Shown here piece after piece: positions 32,767 to 43,149 of a stretch of 64,000 nt of DNA. Both the position numbers and the translations under genes were made by a program. The DNA lies in the NCBI GenBank assembly GCA_037178855.1, contig JASJZC010000005.1, positions 4,278,001 through 4,342,000 on the forward strand. The letters are read 5' to 3'. Source of the DNA: Oscheius sp. JU75. Lineage: Eukaryota > Nematoda > Chromadorea > Rhabditida > Rhabditidae. The notes beneath the pieces were generated by a model. The model saw only the letters and a list, made by a program, of their open reading frames with translations, had not been told where the DNA came from and did not search any database. The stretch's first letter is position 1. Each line of letters starts with the position of its first letter.

Positions 32767-35700
32767 CTATAGGATCTCTTCCATCTCCTCATCATCCTCT
32801 GGAATCACTTCCGGCCGCTCGCGAGGAGGACGCAAAGGTCTGTTCTGGTTGAAGGAGCTGGTCGACGGCTGCGTACTGCCTGTACCATTCCTTAAAATGA
32901 AATCTCCCATCCAGCCTCCGTCTTCGAAATTCCTTTCCTGGACGCAATGAAGAGTCTGAATACACGGGTTAGAAAACAGAAACAATACACATACATTCTC
33001 ATTGCACATCTGAAGAGCTACAGAGAACAAAAGAGCCACGTGCATGTTCTTCTCGCTGTTCTTTTGGGCTCGATAAGGCAGACAAGCCATCATACTCGCC
33101 AATGAATGTTCTCCTGAAAACCAGAGTGAAGGCGAAAGTTGTCTTTTATTACCTTCCACATCGAAATCGCTCAAAACAACCGCGTTTTGAAGAGCTTCTT
33201 GCGAAGTTGCGTCCATGTTCGTATCCTTGTGTTTGTAGGCAGATGGCTGAGACAACTCGTCGGTGGCAGTGAAAACACAACGCGATACTTCCAAAGGATC
33301 TGAAGAACAATGGCCAGTTAGTGACAAGTAAAAACGATACCTATTCCAGTGTCTTTGAAATCAAACGATCCGTTCATTACGCTCATGTCGTTGTTCATAG
33401 TCATGTTCCTGACAGCTTGGAAGGTATGATCCAGATAGTCGCGATCTTTGGCAGCTTCTGTCACCGTTTTAATACATTTGCGATCGAGCTGTAAGACGGT
33501 ATTTGGGCTGCGAAAAGGAAAGGAAAACTGACCATTTTATTTGTGAGAATGTTCTTGAGATATCCTTTCACTTTGGACTGATCGATGGAAGTATTCTTGA
33601 TGATAATCGGAGCATTTCCTTCCAGACCCTGAGCCACTTCGCCTTCATCTTCAATATCATCCGCAGCCTGTAGATCTCGAATTTCTTGAACTTTATTCTT
33701 TTTAGAAGGCCACAACTGATGTGCAGCAGACTGCGCATCAGGCGACCATGGATTTCCCTAAACTTGGATTAGTCGAGAAGCTGAACGAAGTCCTACATTG
33801 GCGGTGTGATAAGACTCGGCACCGTCCAAATCGTCTTCGTATGACTGAACATCATCTTGATAATCGTGGTCAGCGTTTTCATAATCGTCATCAGCTTCGA
33901 CGTCAGTTGGTGCATCCAGGTCCGAACTTGTATTGGTCTGACTTTTATTTCTAAAACGTTTTCGGTGTTCGGACAAAGGAAAGGATTAACCGCTCCTCTT
34001 CGACCATGAGTTGTATGCCTCTAAGTGCTCTGAAGTATTCAATGCCGAGAATATCCTTTCCTTCGTCGTCCAGCAAGCTTGTATTCATGAATTCGACACC
34101 TCGGGCAACCAAATCTTCCTTGTTCGTGGCTGTAACCCATGAACAATCCGGGTATCTCACTTTCTCAACACAAAAAGGTTTCACGTAGGAAAATAAACCA
34201 ACTCCATTCAGACAGCCAACTTTGTTGAGTTCTTCGAAATCGTAGACGGCATAAGGGGTTCGAATGGTCGGTCGAGCGAGGAAGACCTGTCCTTCAGTCT
34301 TCTCGACGTTTCGATTGGCTCGATGAGAGAACCGTTCGAGGGCTTCGCGTCTCATGTCCGGGTTCGAGGCTGTCCAATAACTGGAACTTTACCTTGCTGA
34401 GAAAAAAGACGCAAATTTACTTTTCAATGCTTGGTGGTTTCTCCTCCAATTGTTTCTTCTTCAGCTTTTTCGCATCTTTCTCCTTTTCAGCATCAACAGC
34501 CTTGTTACCTGAAATCTTTCATAAGTTCCAAAATTGAAGAAGAAAACCATTCCAGTGCGCGTCATCGTCTTTTCCAATGTTACGAATGGCCTCATCGAGA
34601 TCGTTTGCTGCCAATTCTGGGTTGACAGGCACGTCCGCGATTTCGTCCACTGCAATGATTCCATCGTTTTCTTCTTCCAAGGAGGTTCTGAACAACAGTT
34701 GCTAAAATAAAAAAAATGGATACGTACGGATTACGTTCCATGATGGCCTTGACCTGATCCGCTATTTTCTCGGCCTGCTGCTCATTCGGAAGTTCTAAAA
34801 ATTCGTCTGGAAGTGGTTCCGTAGATGGAGGTGCATCATACGCATCTTCGAAACCGCCGTCGTCCGAAGCATCATAGAAGATTTCAGTTCTAAGCATGAA
34901 TTATTGCAGGTAAATTCTAAAAAAAAAAGTTACCCGGAAAGGTTGAGAACGTCGTCGCTATCGTCTTGCCAGCAATCAGCCGGAAGTAAGGTGTTCTGAA
35001 CATGTGATATGTGGAGAATATTCGAAGAAAATACCATTTTAGAATCACCCTCGATGAAAAAGATGTAATTGCCAGGAGCCAGAATGCGCTTTTTCATAGC
35101 GATGATCTCGTCGGGTGTTTTGTTGGTTTCCTCGACTCTCCTGACTCAGATCATGTCGAAGAAACCCTTTCTTGTTACCTGATCATGTCCTCCGTATCTG
35201 CCTGGGTCACATGTCGTTGTACCAACTGAGCATTCCAAAGATTGTCCAATTCTTTCACGTCGTCGTCCAGCCCTGCATTCAACATAAACATCGATCGTTC
35301 TTTTACGTCAGCAGAGTTCAGATCGACTTCCGGGGCCAATCGACCCTTGTCTACTTGAAATTCCTGTGAAATTGAGATTCCCTTCGGACGCAGAGGCATT
35401 TTACCTCCTCTTGTCTCAGCTTCAGAAGACGAGCAAATTCCTTAGAATCGATTGTTCCAAAACTGTCGGATGAATTGACAGAAACAGAATCATCAGGGAT
35501 CCAAAGCTATAAACGTAAACACCAGTAGCCAAGAGCCATAAGACTAACTCTATCGATGAGAACATTCTTTCCTCGGAAAATGATCGACTTGCGAAAATCT
35601 TTCGTACGAGTGAAAGGAATCTTTTGTTTGATGGGCGTGAAAGAATCGTTGGTGGCATTCGGATCCGCGGGTTCTTGCTCTTCGTCACTGTCTCCGTCAC

Positions 35701-37088
35701 TTTCGTGAAGAACATCACCAATTTTCGGAAGAAGATCGTTTTCAAGCGACACCGGGCGATCACTGAGAGCATTGTAAATAGTAGCTGCAATGAAATACTT
35801 GAGATTCTGTAGGTTCACAGCAAACCTTTTGTATTCTTGAGGTAGTCGGCAGAGAGGCTGTCTGAAATGCGAACGGGATTGTTGACAATGCGGGAATGAA
35901 CGAGATAGGCTTGAGATTCAGAAGATACTTTGGCATTGTACATGAGAAGAGCACAGCTGTTTCCTTCTCCATAACGGGAAACGGCCTTAAATGAGAATAC
36001 ATTAACGGAAGGGAAAAAGTTACTTTTTGATAAAACTCATTGGAGGAAAGTTCCTTATTGCTTCTGTCCAGTAACTCGTCATTTTCCTCCACCAGATGTG
36101 TATTCTGTAAAGAGAAATGGCTAGAATGACAAAAAGACCAACATGAGAGTGTAGTTTCTTATTCAAATTTCGTCGCTGAGACATAAGCGAACCGAGGAAG
36201 TTGTCCATTTCGTCCATATTAGAGGGAATATCGTCTAGGAAAGTTTCTGGGTCCTCTGAAAACGATAACTTTCAAGATTACTAAGACAACTGGTTACCTT
36301 CTGGAATATGTCTCTTCTCCTGCTCTTCATCACTTTCTTCTCGTTCATCACTCAGCTCCCGCTCAACTTCCTCATCAATGCGCGCCTTCCAATCGCCGAG
36401 ATTCTCTAAAAATTGGTAAATTCTAGCATAGATGAGCCATACGTTTGATATCATCCCGCTTTCGTTTCCGTGGAGTTTCGTTGTTCGGATCAAGCATAGG
36501 ATTAATGACACTTTTGCCCATCGTGCAAGCAACTTGTCCTCTTGTGTCTTGGGCATGTAAGTAACATCTGTCGACTCGGAATCCGTATACCTCAACTGCA
36601 GAGTTCAAAACGAGCGCCATGTCCTAAAAATAGAGGATCCAAAGAACAGAAAAACGGATACCGCCATAGACTCCTCTCGAATGCTTTCTGTGCTCATCAA
36701 ATCAAGGACCGTCTGTTTCTCGAAGCAGTTTGCCGAGTTGATTTTGGCTTTCGTTTTTACATGAGCGGCTAGCAGCTTCGAAACAACGTCTTCTGCTTTT
36801 CTAGGAGTGACAGATAGTTTGGGAATATCTAAAACAAAAACTACATTTGAATAATAAACACAAACCTCTTTTGGTTTCACGGGGAAGTCCATCAAGTTGT
36901 AATTGTCTACGAGCAAACGGCTCTGTTCCTGTGCTGTCTTTATCTCTGTGAAGCTTCTTGTTAGTGGAAGGCGGGAAGAGCTGTTCATCGTCGTCATCAT
37001 CCAGCGGCCTGGGACGCTAGAAATGCATTCGACTTTATAAAAAGAGAAAATGTCTTACATGTTTTCTTCGGCTTGTGACATGATCCAT
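32767..37088 (-). CDS. Condensin complex kleisin subunit, CAP-H/Barren-like
   Basis: Kleisin that bridges the SMC2-SMC4 ring of condensin for mitotic chromosome compaction; in C. elegans the relative is DPY-26. The ATG at 37088 opens a basic then acidic N-terminus (RPRPLDDDDDEQLFPPS). The N-terminal kleisin helix follows (KAEDVVSKLLAAHVKTKAKI, NSANCFEKQTVLDLM), then LVLNSAVEVYGFRVDRCYLH, matching the CAP-H block that ends in YAVRVD. Long acidic, Ser-rich exons fill the middle, including DSFTPIKQKIPFTRTKDFRK. Near the C-terminus NTSIDQSKVKGYLKNILTN and the winged-helix region EHSLASMMACLPYRAQKNSE, MHVALLFSVALQMCNEN match Barren. About 20 short introns; roughly 1,100 residues, larger than human CAP-H and nearer DPY-26. 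The family call is likely; individual exon limits are not all checked. Confidence 0.6.
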
Positions 37089-37677
37089 CTCTCCTCTAGA
37101 TCCGGACCTCTGGGACCTCTGACAATGGTCAATCACTTAAAAAATATTGTTTTGCAGCATTTTTTAAGTTTAAGAGTTACAAAAGTGGCAGGAATAATAA
37201 AAAGAGAAAATTGAAAGCTGTGCCAATTCAAACGGCCCGCCACGGTTTGGCGCCAAATCTCCGTAGGGCTAGCTAATAGCGACCGCTCAGCTGTGGGCAC
37301 AGGGCTATAATTTTTCCTCGGACGTTCAGAAAAAGGGAAAGTGGAGGTGGTTGGTTTTGACAGTTTATTAACAACCAAAAAAAAAATAATACGGAAAAAG
37401 ATGGTTTTGAAAATGAAAAAAGTCAGATAGGTGCGGTTTGGTTTAACTGAGTATCTAACGCAGAAATATCAAACTGGTCTCAAAGCAATCTTGGATAGTC
37501 TTCTGAAAGGTAGCAATCAAGTATATAACTTTATATGTAAAAATAATACTCTTACTTGACCATCTTCTGCATGACATTTTTAGCTGAACGTCCGGTCGGT
37601 TATTTTCCAGTTTTCCTTGTTTATTGAGCATTGCTGGGCCAGTTCTTTGCGTAAAACATTCTATTTTGCATTTAGAA
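37089..37677. promoter_or_regulatory. Divergent promoter region of condensin and GRIPAP1-like genes
   Basis: About 590 nt between two start codons on opposite strands. An A-rich run (37376-37388) and a T-rich stretch are visible. A splice-acceptor-like gcatttag lies two bases before the ATG at 37678, consistent with trans-splicing of the plus-strand messenger. No other signal recognised. Confidence 0.4.
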
Positions 37678-39795
37678 ATGTCGAGTAAGAGTGGTGGATT
37701 GTCGAACGAAGAGTTTCTCGTCCTGCAAGAGCAGCTGATCGAGTTGCGAAATGCCAACTACGAGCTGAAGGAAAAGTTAAAGAAGGCTACAGTTCCGGAA
37801 GGAGACGGTCATAGCACCAAGAAGGATGCCTTACAGTTTGCCAGTCGAGTAGGTTGACTATGAGATCCGATTAGCAGCGTTGGAATTCAGCTGTTGAACA
37901 GAAATCAACCAGACAAAGATAAGCTTGAAGCAGAACTGGACGCGTTGAGAGCAAAGTTGCAACAACAAGAGGAAGAGTTCCGTCTCCAGCAAAAAACCTT
38001 TATTGAAGAACTGAATAAGGTGAGTGGATGACATCTGATTAGGTCTCATTTTATAGATGGCGAGGGCAAACGAAGAGTTGCAAAAGGATAACAGTGGGAA
38101 ACACAATGCGATGACAGGTCGGTAAGAAAAGTTTCGGGATAATATTGATTCTTAGAGGATGAACAGAGTCGACTTGTTCAATTGGAGTTGAAGATCTCTA
38201 TGTTAGAAGGTAGTTTCCTATCAAATATCCTGTAAACATTTGCAACAGAATCTCTGTCAGCAGAAAAGGATAAAAGTCTCCGTTTGAGTGAGGAATTGGA
38301 TATACAGAACGGTTTCGTCAAGGCCTTCGAGGACACCGTTCTCAATCTCAGACAAGAGTTTGTGCTCTGTCGGATAAAATGATTCTCCTTTTAGGAATTT
38401 GGAACTGGGAAGGAAAGTAGAGGAGTCAGAGAGTCACGGTCAACAGGAAATCGCTAAAGTATCACACGTTTCTTTCACTTTTCTTTTCATTTGCAGATGA
38501 CCAATGAGATGTCCGAGCTCAAAGAACAGCATACTCAGTTGCAACAGAGTATTGTGGAGAAGGACCAAACAATCTCTCAAAGAGAACAGGAACTGGACGC
38601 TTACAAGCGGAAGAATTTGCACGGACAAATCGATAAACTCAGCTTAAAACTAGTGAGTTAGAATCATACTCTCTTACCCTTCTCCTCAAGATTGATAGCG
38701 AGAAAGAACTTGATTCTTTTCGCCAAACTCTCATCAAGGCAACAGATGAAAGAGAACAGCTACGGAATGATCTGGAAGAGCTGCGAAGAACCCATGAGTC
38801 TGAACTCGATCAGCAGAAGAAGGAATTTCAAAGAGTAAGTCTTTATCCTATCTTCTAAAGCTTTAATTCTAGCGCGAGTCTGAGATGATTGAACAACAGA
38901 ACAAGGGATCAGCAGATTTTGAAAGCTTCTTGTCAGAGAAGGAACTCCAATATGAATCGGTAGTTTTCTTTATGATAAGTTATGTGAAATACAACTTCAG
39001 GAGTTAACAATTCTGAAAGACACTTTTGAGAAAGAAAAGATTGAGCTCATTCATCGTATTGCACGACTGACTACTGATCTTGAGGCAAAAGAGGAGGAGA
39101 AACTGCTTGCTCTGAAGAAACAGAACTTTATGATCAAAGAGCTGCAAAAAGCTGTCAAGGATGAAAAGAGACGCGCTGATTCTGTGGAGAAACTGAAAGA
39201 AAAAGACTGGCATGTAGTCGAATCTGATGCGCGAAGTAATTTGGTGAGTTTTTTTGGTTGCAGGTTTGATGATGAATGATTAGACGTTCGACGGCAATGA
39301 GAGTGTTTCGTCTCTGAGCGCACTGGAATCGGACAACGTGGAACTGATCAACAAACTGACTGCTCTTCAGAAGTCGTTTTCGGAAGTCGTCGACGTAGTA
39401 AGTCAATGGGGTTTGGAGGATAAGACCTGCGTTCAGAGTAAACATCTAGAGTTTGAGAACGAGAGCTTGAAGAAGGAGGTTTTGGAAAAGTCTGAAGTGA
39501 TTGAGCACTGGATTCGAGCTCGACCCCTGACGACAGCAAGTCAAAAGAACGAGAGTGAGTGTGAGTGAGATAGGGGAATATACTGTTGATAGATCCGCTT
39601 CGCAAACTGTTGGCTTCGACTTTGGCTGGAGACGAACAAGTAAACGATCTGAAAGATATGAACAGGAAACTCCAGAGAATGTTGGAAGAGACTCTCTCGA
39701 AAAACATTATTCTTCAGAGGGTATCTATTTGTCTCTTCCATTATAGATCAACAATTTAGGATATTCAAACGCTTCTCGAGCGGACTGAAATGTGA
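37678..39795 (+). CDS. GRIPAP1/GRASP-1-like coiled-coil endosomal protein
   Basis: Coiled-coil Rab effector of recycling endosomes. The ATG at 37678 starts MSSKSGGLSNEEFLVLQEQL, IELRNANYELKEKLKK, matching the conserved GRIPAP1 N-terminus (SEEEF...LRTNNYQL). Nearly all the rest is heptad-rich (EQHTQLQQSIVEKDQTISQ, SEKELDSFRQTLIKATDERE). The C-terminal block KNEKRLGNILLIDPLRKLLA and DLKDMNRKLQRMLEETLSKN is also family-like. About 11 introns of roughly 40 nt leave about 555 residues, shorter than the vertebrate protein of over 800. The stop at 39793-39795 is followed by AATAAA at 39882-39887. The MON1 gene begins about 90 nt past that signal on the same strand, so the two are probably one operon. 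General coiled-coil proteins could mimic the middle; the ends carry the call. Confidence 0.65.
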
Positions 39796-39976
39796 ATTTG
39801 TACTCTTTGAAACCCTTCTATCCGTTTGCCAGACATTCTATTCAACAGATCTTCATAAGACGCATTCTACTAACTGTACATAATAAAGCATTTCAATTGT
39901 GTGTCTCTTTTTGAATCACTGGATTTCCGTCGTTATTTGTTCTCGTTCAATCGTTGACCGGTAAAATTGTGTTCAG
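39796..39976 (+). promoter_or_regulatory. Intercistronic region with poly(A) signal and trans-splice acceptor
   Basis: AATAAA at 39882-39887 belongs to the GRIPAP1-like gene. The acceptor gtgttcag (39969-39976) touches the MON1 ATG directly. A 90-nt gap between poly(A) signal and acceptor is the classic spacing for nematode operons processed with a spliced leader; the leader gene itself is not in this window. Confidence 0.6.
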
Positions 39977-41754
39977 ATGTTAGACATTGAGACGACACCG
40001 GGAGGAGGGCCAAGTTCGGCAGACCTCTCCATCTTGAACGAAAGTCTTGGGTCTCTTCGATTAGAGTCAGACCAGGTCAGCAGAGAAGAGTAATTCAAAA
40101 ACACAGTTATAGGTTGAACTGAAAGAAGTGGATGTGCCAGAAGAGCTGACAGACGACGGGGTCTTGGACAAGCTCATCGACTCAGATTACCACGTCTTTG
40201 TGCTTTCGGAAACTGGACGACCAATATTCATGTCGTTAGTCTGATTTTCATCTTTGGGCTCAAACCAGTTTCAGAGGAGGTCTTGAAGATCATCTCTGTG
40301 GGTTGTTCGCCATCATCGGAGTCTTTGTTTCGAGAATAGAGCACTGGGACGATGAGTTACAAGCAATGTCCGCCGGCGATATTCATGTCTACTTCAGTCA
40401 TAGAAAACCTCTCATTCTCTGCATTGGTATGCTCTTCTTTGTCTTGTCCAAGAATCTGTTCCAGTCTCGAGAAGAGAGTATCTTCTCAACGAACAGCTCA
40501 ACTCGATTTTCGACCAGATAGTCTCCACCTTATCCCATTCTCAGTTGGTCACAATTTACCAGAAGAGAGGAGACAATTACGACTTGAGAAAACTCTTGAG
40601 AGGAACGGACAAGTTAGTCGATAAACTGTCATTTATATATATCTCTCAAGATATATGGAGAATTGTGTTCGATGGTGGCATTCTGACGCGGCCCTCCTCC
40701 AATCTTCAATTCGAGTTTTGCCGATGAATCCCTCAGACCGAGACTTCATCTCCAATACCATGGTCACTCAATTGGGAGCTGCGAAGCTAGACGTAAGGTT
40801 TCCTACTAACAGTTAAAAACCGTCTTCTAGGGTCTTATGTTCGGCTTGATAATTGCCCATCGTCAAGTAGTTGCGGTGGTTCGATACAAAAAGTACACCA
40901 TCCATCCACGAGACATCCACATTCTGATCAATCTCGTCAGTGGAAACTCTTCAATGCAACTGCCTGAAGCTCAGACATGGACACCAATCTGTCTGCCAAA
41001 ATTCAATAACTCGTATGCTTTCTTCTCTTCTCTTCAAAAACTCTTTTCAGAGGATTCTTCTACGCGTACATCTCTTATCCGTGGGAGAACTCTCCAGCCT
41101 GTATTTTACTGTTGTCCGTCAAACGAGACCATTTTGAGCCTCTTAACAAAGTTTGTCTTTTCAATCAGATCAAACTCAATTTTCCAGATAAAAATGAATA
41201 TTGTGGAGAAAATTGAGAGCAGTCCGAAAGTCTTTGCGAGTTTCCAAGAGGCCTTGAAGTTTCCCGTACCATTCGAGATCTCGAAGATTGGTAATGGGCA
41301 GGGGCAGCTGTGGCATTTCGTCTATAAGAATAGGTACACTCGTCAAGTCTGTCTGTCAAGTGCCAAGTGAGCAGTACCAATTAATAATGTTATACGCTAT
41401 TCAGAATTCCAATCATTTCGAAAGAGGAACGAAAGAGCTGTATGTTATTATTAGTAAGTTGACCAAAAGACATATGACCGCGTTTTCAGGAGCAAGTGTC
41501 GCATTTGATCAAACGAGAGCGCCTTCTCAAATGTCTGTTTATCAAACGAGACAAGGATAATGTTCTCGTATGGGTTTGTCATCAATATTTTCCAGCCCAT
41601 TTCTCCCCTTTAGACTACCGACAAATTCAATCTCCAATGTGTATTCTCCCCATTCACCTCTCCAACAGTCGCAACGACCATAATTGACCGTCTTCTCAAA
41701 GCTCTCAAGGCCCACGAACAACGCTATTTCATCTTACACACTCCGTCATATTGA
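39977..41754 (+). CDS. sand-1: MON1/SAND-1, subunit of the Rab7 exchange factor
   Basis: With CCZ1 it activates Rab7 and drives early-to-late endosome conversion. The ATG at 39977 starts an acidic N-terminus. The first longin domain opens SDYHVFVLSETGRPIFMSF, the MON1 signature, then DHLCGLFAIIGVFVSRIEHW and FSHRKPLILCIVS, NEQLNSIFDQIVSTLSHSQL. The second longin region has LDGLMFGLIIAHRQVVAVVR and DIHILINLVSGNSS, then ETWTPICLPKFNNSGFFYAY-like strands. The third starts around FEISKIGNGQGQLWHFVYKN and ends TIIDRLLKALKAHEQRYFIL before the stop at 41754. About 13 introns of around 40 nt; roughly 450-480 residues, slightly shorter than the C. elegans protein. No frame break seen. Probable downstream gene of an operon with the GRIPAP1-like gene, another endosomal factor. 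Confidence 0.88.
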
Positions 41755-42119
41755 CCTCCATTGTCAAACATCGCTGTGATAATTCTGTAATTATAAAGAG
41801 TTCACTCCTCCGCCTCGACCGTCACATCTGTTCCAGAACTGCAATTATGCTGGAAATTATCTATAATTTCGGCGTTTGACGTCCGACGAGGTACTTCATC
41901 AGGCGAAGAGAGGGCAATTGTGCCTCGAAGCGTGCTCCTTATAACCAGCAGTCTGTCAGTTCTCTTCCGACAAATTGATCGTTTTGTGAGACACCGTCAA
42001 CAAGTTCCTTTTGAAGCTCACTCAATTAGTCACTTTTCCCTCGACTGAATACCTCCGACACCCGTCTTCTCTTCCAAAAATAGCCTATTCTTTCCCAATT
42101 AACAACATTTCAGGAGAGT
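41755..42119. other. Intergenic region upstream of a small secreted protein
   Basis: About 365 nt. It ends with acaacatttcag (42103-42114), an acceptor just six bases before the next ATG, suggesting trans-splicing. No gene seen. Confidence 0.45.
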
Positions 42120-42423
42120 ATGATCCGATCACAAACTTTGGTTTTTCTTGCAATCATCGTTGCCTGCTCGTTCGCCTGGACTATTGAAGGTAATCGGCTC
42201 TGTTTCTTTTTTGATTCCCCCTTTTTAGGCCCTTCGGAGTACCTTCCTCAAACAGAACTTCATTCGGCCTACGAAGCTCATCTGTTCCGGAATAGACTTC
42301 TTTCTGCCTTACGGTAAATTTTTCCTAATGTGTGAAAGAGAGAAAGATTTCAGACAAGTTGATCCGACTGTCTCTGACTCGGTTCTCAACAGCTTCCGAG
42401 GATACTATCGCAATCAGGTCTAA
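42120..42423 (+). CDS. Small secreted protein (about 74 residues)
   Basis: Three exons. The ATG at 42120 opens a clear signal peptide (MIRSQTLVFLAIIVACSFAW). After a 39-nt intron (42191-42229) the mature part reads EYLPQTELHSAYEAHLFRNR and LLSALRQVDPTVSDSVLN, ending FRGYYRNQV. There are no cysteines in the mature chain and no dibasic-Gly amidation site, so it is neither a standard cystine-knot peptide nor an amidated neuropeptide; the RNR could be a processing site. The single-residue-rich helix-like composition suggests a short amphipathic secreted protein. No family recognised. Preceded by a strong acceptor, so the messenger is probably trans-spliced. Confidence 0.6.
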
Positions 42424-43149
42424 TGAAGATACTACTTTGTTTGCCCTTTCTTGCCACATTTCACGGCCAATTTCGTCCGAGCGAATAAGATCCCCCATTT
42501 CTTATTTTCCTTTCGACAGCCGTCTCTGTTATAAGACTGACCCGAAAATCGGGCCGCTCAACACTAATGAACCGTTGAAACCGGCAGGTCATGGGAGTCT
42601 TTATCACATGTATATTTTCCCACTGTCGCTACTGGGTGTCAAGAAACCATATGGTTCGGAGGAACAAGGCAGTGAGGGTCTAGTGAGAACCGACTTGTTA
42701 TCGAATCTCTGGGCAGCTATGATATTGGCTAATAGTCTTCCAGACCGTGGAAGTAGAGAATGTGTTAATCCTGCGTGTGTTATCGTTTGTACCCGAGAAA
42801 GCTAACATGATCAGGTTTTCCAGGAAACCTTTCTCTCCGAGATCTTCGAGGCGATACATCGAGGGGCGGGAAACTTCGGATCGTATGGGCTGCTGCAGCT
42901 ACCCAATTACCTCTCGCTCTATCTTTCTCTCCGCTCTCTTCCGGACCGAATGTTTTATCCAATTCGAACCAGGACATTCTCTCTTTCCACTGATCAATTC
43001 TCTCTATCCCTTTCGAATATCCATTGTCTTCTCATGACCATCTTCAAAATGATATCAAGTGTTCGAATGGACGATTGACATATTTTTCCTCGTACACATG
43101 CTTAGTGTTGGTCTTTAGAACAGTTCTCAACTTTGGATAGCAGTTCACT
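42424..43149. other. Unassigned stretch with long open frames
   Basis: About 725 nt. The frame from about 42430 to 42805 includes a hydrophobic piece (YHMYIFPLSLLGVKKP) and LLSNLWAAMILANSLP. A different frame from about 42822 to 43079 is open and starts right after an acceptor-like ggttttccag: ETFLSEIFEAIHRGAGNFGS to ISSVRMDD. These look like exons of one gene, but I could not join them with consistent splice sites, so I list no CDS. It may be an unrecognised or decayed gene. Confidence 0.35.
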
